Assembly: GCA_010909165.1 (NCBI GenBank)
Contig: VJWM01000314.1
Span: 19,046-83,045, forward strand
Length of the DNA: 64,000 nucleotides
Direction: 5' to 3'
Origin: Anthoceros angustus
Lineage: Eukaryota; Streptophyta; Anthocerotopsida; Anthocerotales; Anthocerotaceae
Made by a program: the position numbers and the translations under genes
Notes under the pieces: model-generated
The model's input: the letters and a program-made list of their open reading frames with translations, nothing else
Told to the model about the DNA's origin: nothing
Database searches by the model: none
In this document: piece by piece, positions 63,061-64,000 of the stretch
Position numbering within the stretch: position 1 is the first letter of the stretch
Layout: every line of letters starts with the position of its first letter

Positions 63061-63667
63061 TTTTGTATTTCTTGTGACGACGGCGAGACAAGAATGAACT
63101 TGTTGCAAACAACGATGTCTGTTGTGAGGCGAAGGGGTTGGTAAACTGACAACCACGTGAGTCTCAGCACTGGTTGAACCATCCTTGCGAGGAACACCAG
63201 CTTGCTTTTTCCGGCACTCACGCTCCCAGTGACCAGGTAACTTGCACCAGTTGTAGTTTCCTGTCCTTTTTGGTTTTCTCTGGTTGGCTCCTTGTCCTTG
63301 TGAGCCACTACCTCTTGAGGTACTGCCCCCACCCCTGTTGTAGGGTCTTCCTCCTCCACGTCCTCTGTTGGATGTATAGAGGGCTTGCTGTTTACCAAAA
63401 CGTTTATTATGATACTTTGTTGCTTCCTCTTGTAGTAATGCTCCCACTAACTTTGCAAAGGTGGTTTCTGGAAGGGAAACATTGGAAGCCCTTGCAAGTT
63501 TCTCAGTTTGGAGTCTGGAAGCGTTAAAGGAGGTCACGAAATGTGACCAAGTTTCTGGTAAAGATATAAGGAAATAAAGTGTAAGTGTTTCATCCTTTAT
63601 AACCTCGTTTGAAGCACTTTCCGGTTGGACACAAGTGTTACGAAATGTCAAGATGTTTTTCAATTGA
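63061..63667 (-). pseudogene. gag: Copia gag C-terminal part with altered zinc knuckle
   Basis: Reads TLYFLISLPETWSHFVTSFN, ASRLQTEKLARASNVSLPET, FAKLVGALLQEEATKYHNKR, a Gly/Arg-rich RNA-binding segment (RGRGGGRPYNRGGGST), and NYNWCKLPGHWEREC (63,214-63,258). The knuckle has CX4HX4C, but the position of its first Cys is Tyr. Gag frames continue openly toward the protease. Confidence 0.9.
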
Positions 63668-63890
63668 TTCTCCATCCGACGAACCGTCTTCCTTTCTCTC
63701 CTTCTCCGTACGCTTTTCCTTTCCTCTCCTTCTCCGGAGAGGGTTAAGCTGCAGCACGAAATTGAGGCATTAAAACTTCGCCTCCTCACGCAGCCTCCAC
63801 CCCGCTGTTTGCCCTTTCTCCTCTCGAGGAGGAACTTTAAAGGCGGCTCTTCCCTTGCCTTTTCCCGCTTTAGCATGGCTTCCTTTCCAA
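63668..63890 (-). pseudogene. gag: Gypsy gag coiled-coil remnant plus env-position-like sequence
   Basis: TTCTCCATCCGACG resumes the gypsy gag broken at 48,537 (compare 21,035-21,080) and encodes KTVRRME-like sequence in the same open frame as the copia gag beside it. From about 63,770 it turns into Arg/Glu/Pro-rich sequence with CTCTCGAGGAGG and CCTTGCCTTTTCCCG words like the env-position region. First ATG of the combined frame lies near 63,876. Confidence 0.7.
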
Positions 63891-64000
63891 GTGTTAGGGT
63901 GCATGAAAACAAACACTTATAGTGACATTTTGTACCATTGATTATTATTGAGAATAGTTGAGACAAAATAGCGCTTCCATAAACTTCACATGTATCGTGA
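63891..64000. other. Window end, unassigned
   Basis: AT-rich, starts GTGTTAGGGTGCATG. It matches nothing else in the window and shows no frame with a motif. It could be the end of another LTR or flanking DNA. Confidence 0.4.

Overview
The window is repeat-rich nuclear DNA of a land plant. Almost all of it is LTR retrotransposon, nearly all read on the minus strand and badly broken. No intact host gene, rRNA, tRNA, CRISPR array or bacterial operon was recognised. The plant assignment rests on three things: Ty3/gypsy polyproteins of plant type with a 17-nt primer-binding site that resembles (from memory) the tRNA-Asp-type sites of Athila/Tat elements, Ty1/copia polyproteins with a tRNA-iMet-like primer site, and two short plus-strand pieces with plant-like promoter or splice signals. 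The species cannot be given. The gypsy integrase wording resembles non-angiosperm land plants to me, but that is only an impression.

Layout. Two units of one large gypsy family lie head to tail on the minus strand. Unit 1 runs from an LTR-bearing region (731 to about 5.48 kb) through a long region in the env position (about 5.5-14.1 kb), integrase (14.5-15.7), RNase H/RT (16.5-19.0, partly duplicated), protease (about 19.5) and gag (20.6-24.8, triplicated) to the leader and primer site (24.8-26.05). The LTR starting at 26,050 serves unit 1 as its 5' LTR. Reading upward, it is also the 3' LTR of unit 2, whose env-position region (28.4-43.4 kb, with microsatellites and foreign inserts), integrase (43.4-44.6), RNase H/RT (45.3-46.6), protease (about 47.1) and gag (48.3-48.54) follow. 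Unit 2 gag is interrupted at 48,538 and similar gag sequence resumes at 63,668.

The interval 48,538-63,667 is a nested copia complex. It holds one complete 254-bp LTR, one primer site with a 34-bp LTR stub, another LTR fragment, and many pieces of gag, protease, integrase, RT and RNase H from at least two copia families, out of order. A plus-strand segment at about 54.48-55.23 kb looks like the 3' end of a host gene. A second plus-strand segment at 41.14-41.48 kb looks like a promoter and 5' end.

Two features cut across everything. Neighbouring copies of a block are usually nearly identical but differ by 1-5 nt indels that destroy the frames. Joins between unrelated blocks usually fall on a word of about 5-13 nt present in both parents. 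Either the locus has been rearranged by template switching or microhomology-mediated repair, or the assembly is collapsed and mis-joined. The sequence alone cannot decide, so copy numbers and fusions here should be read with that caution.
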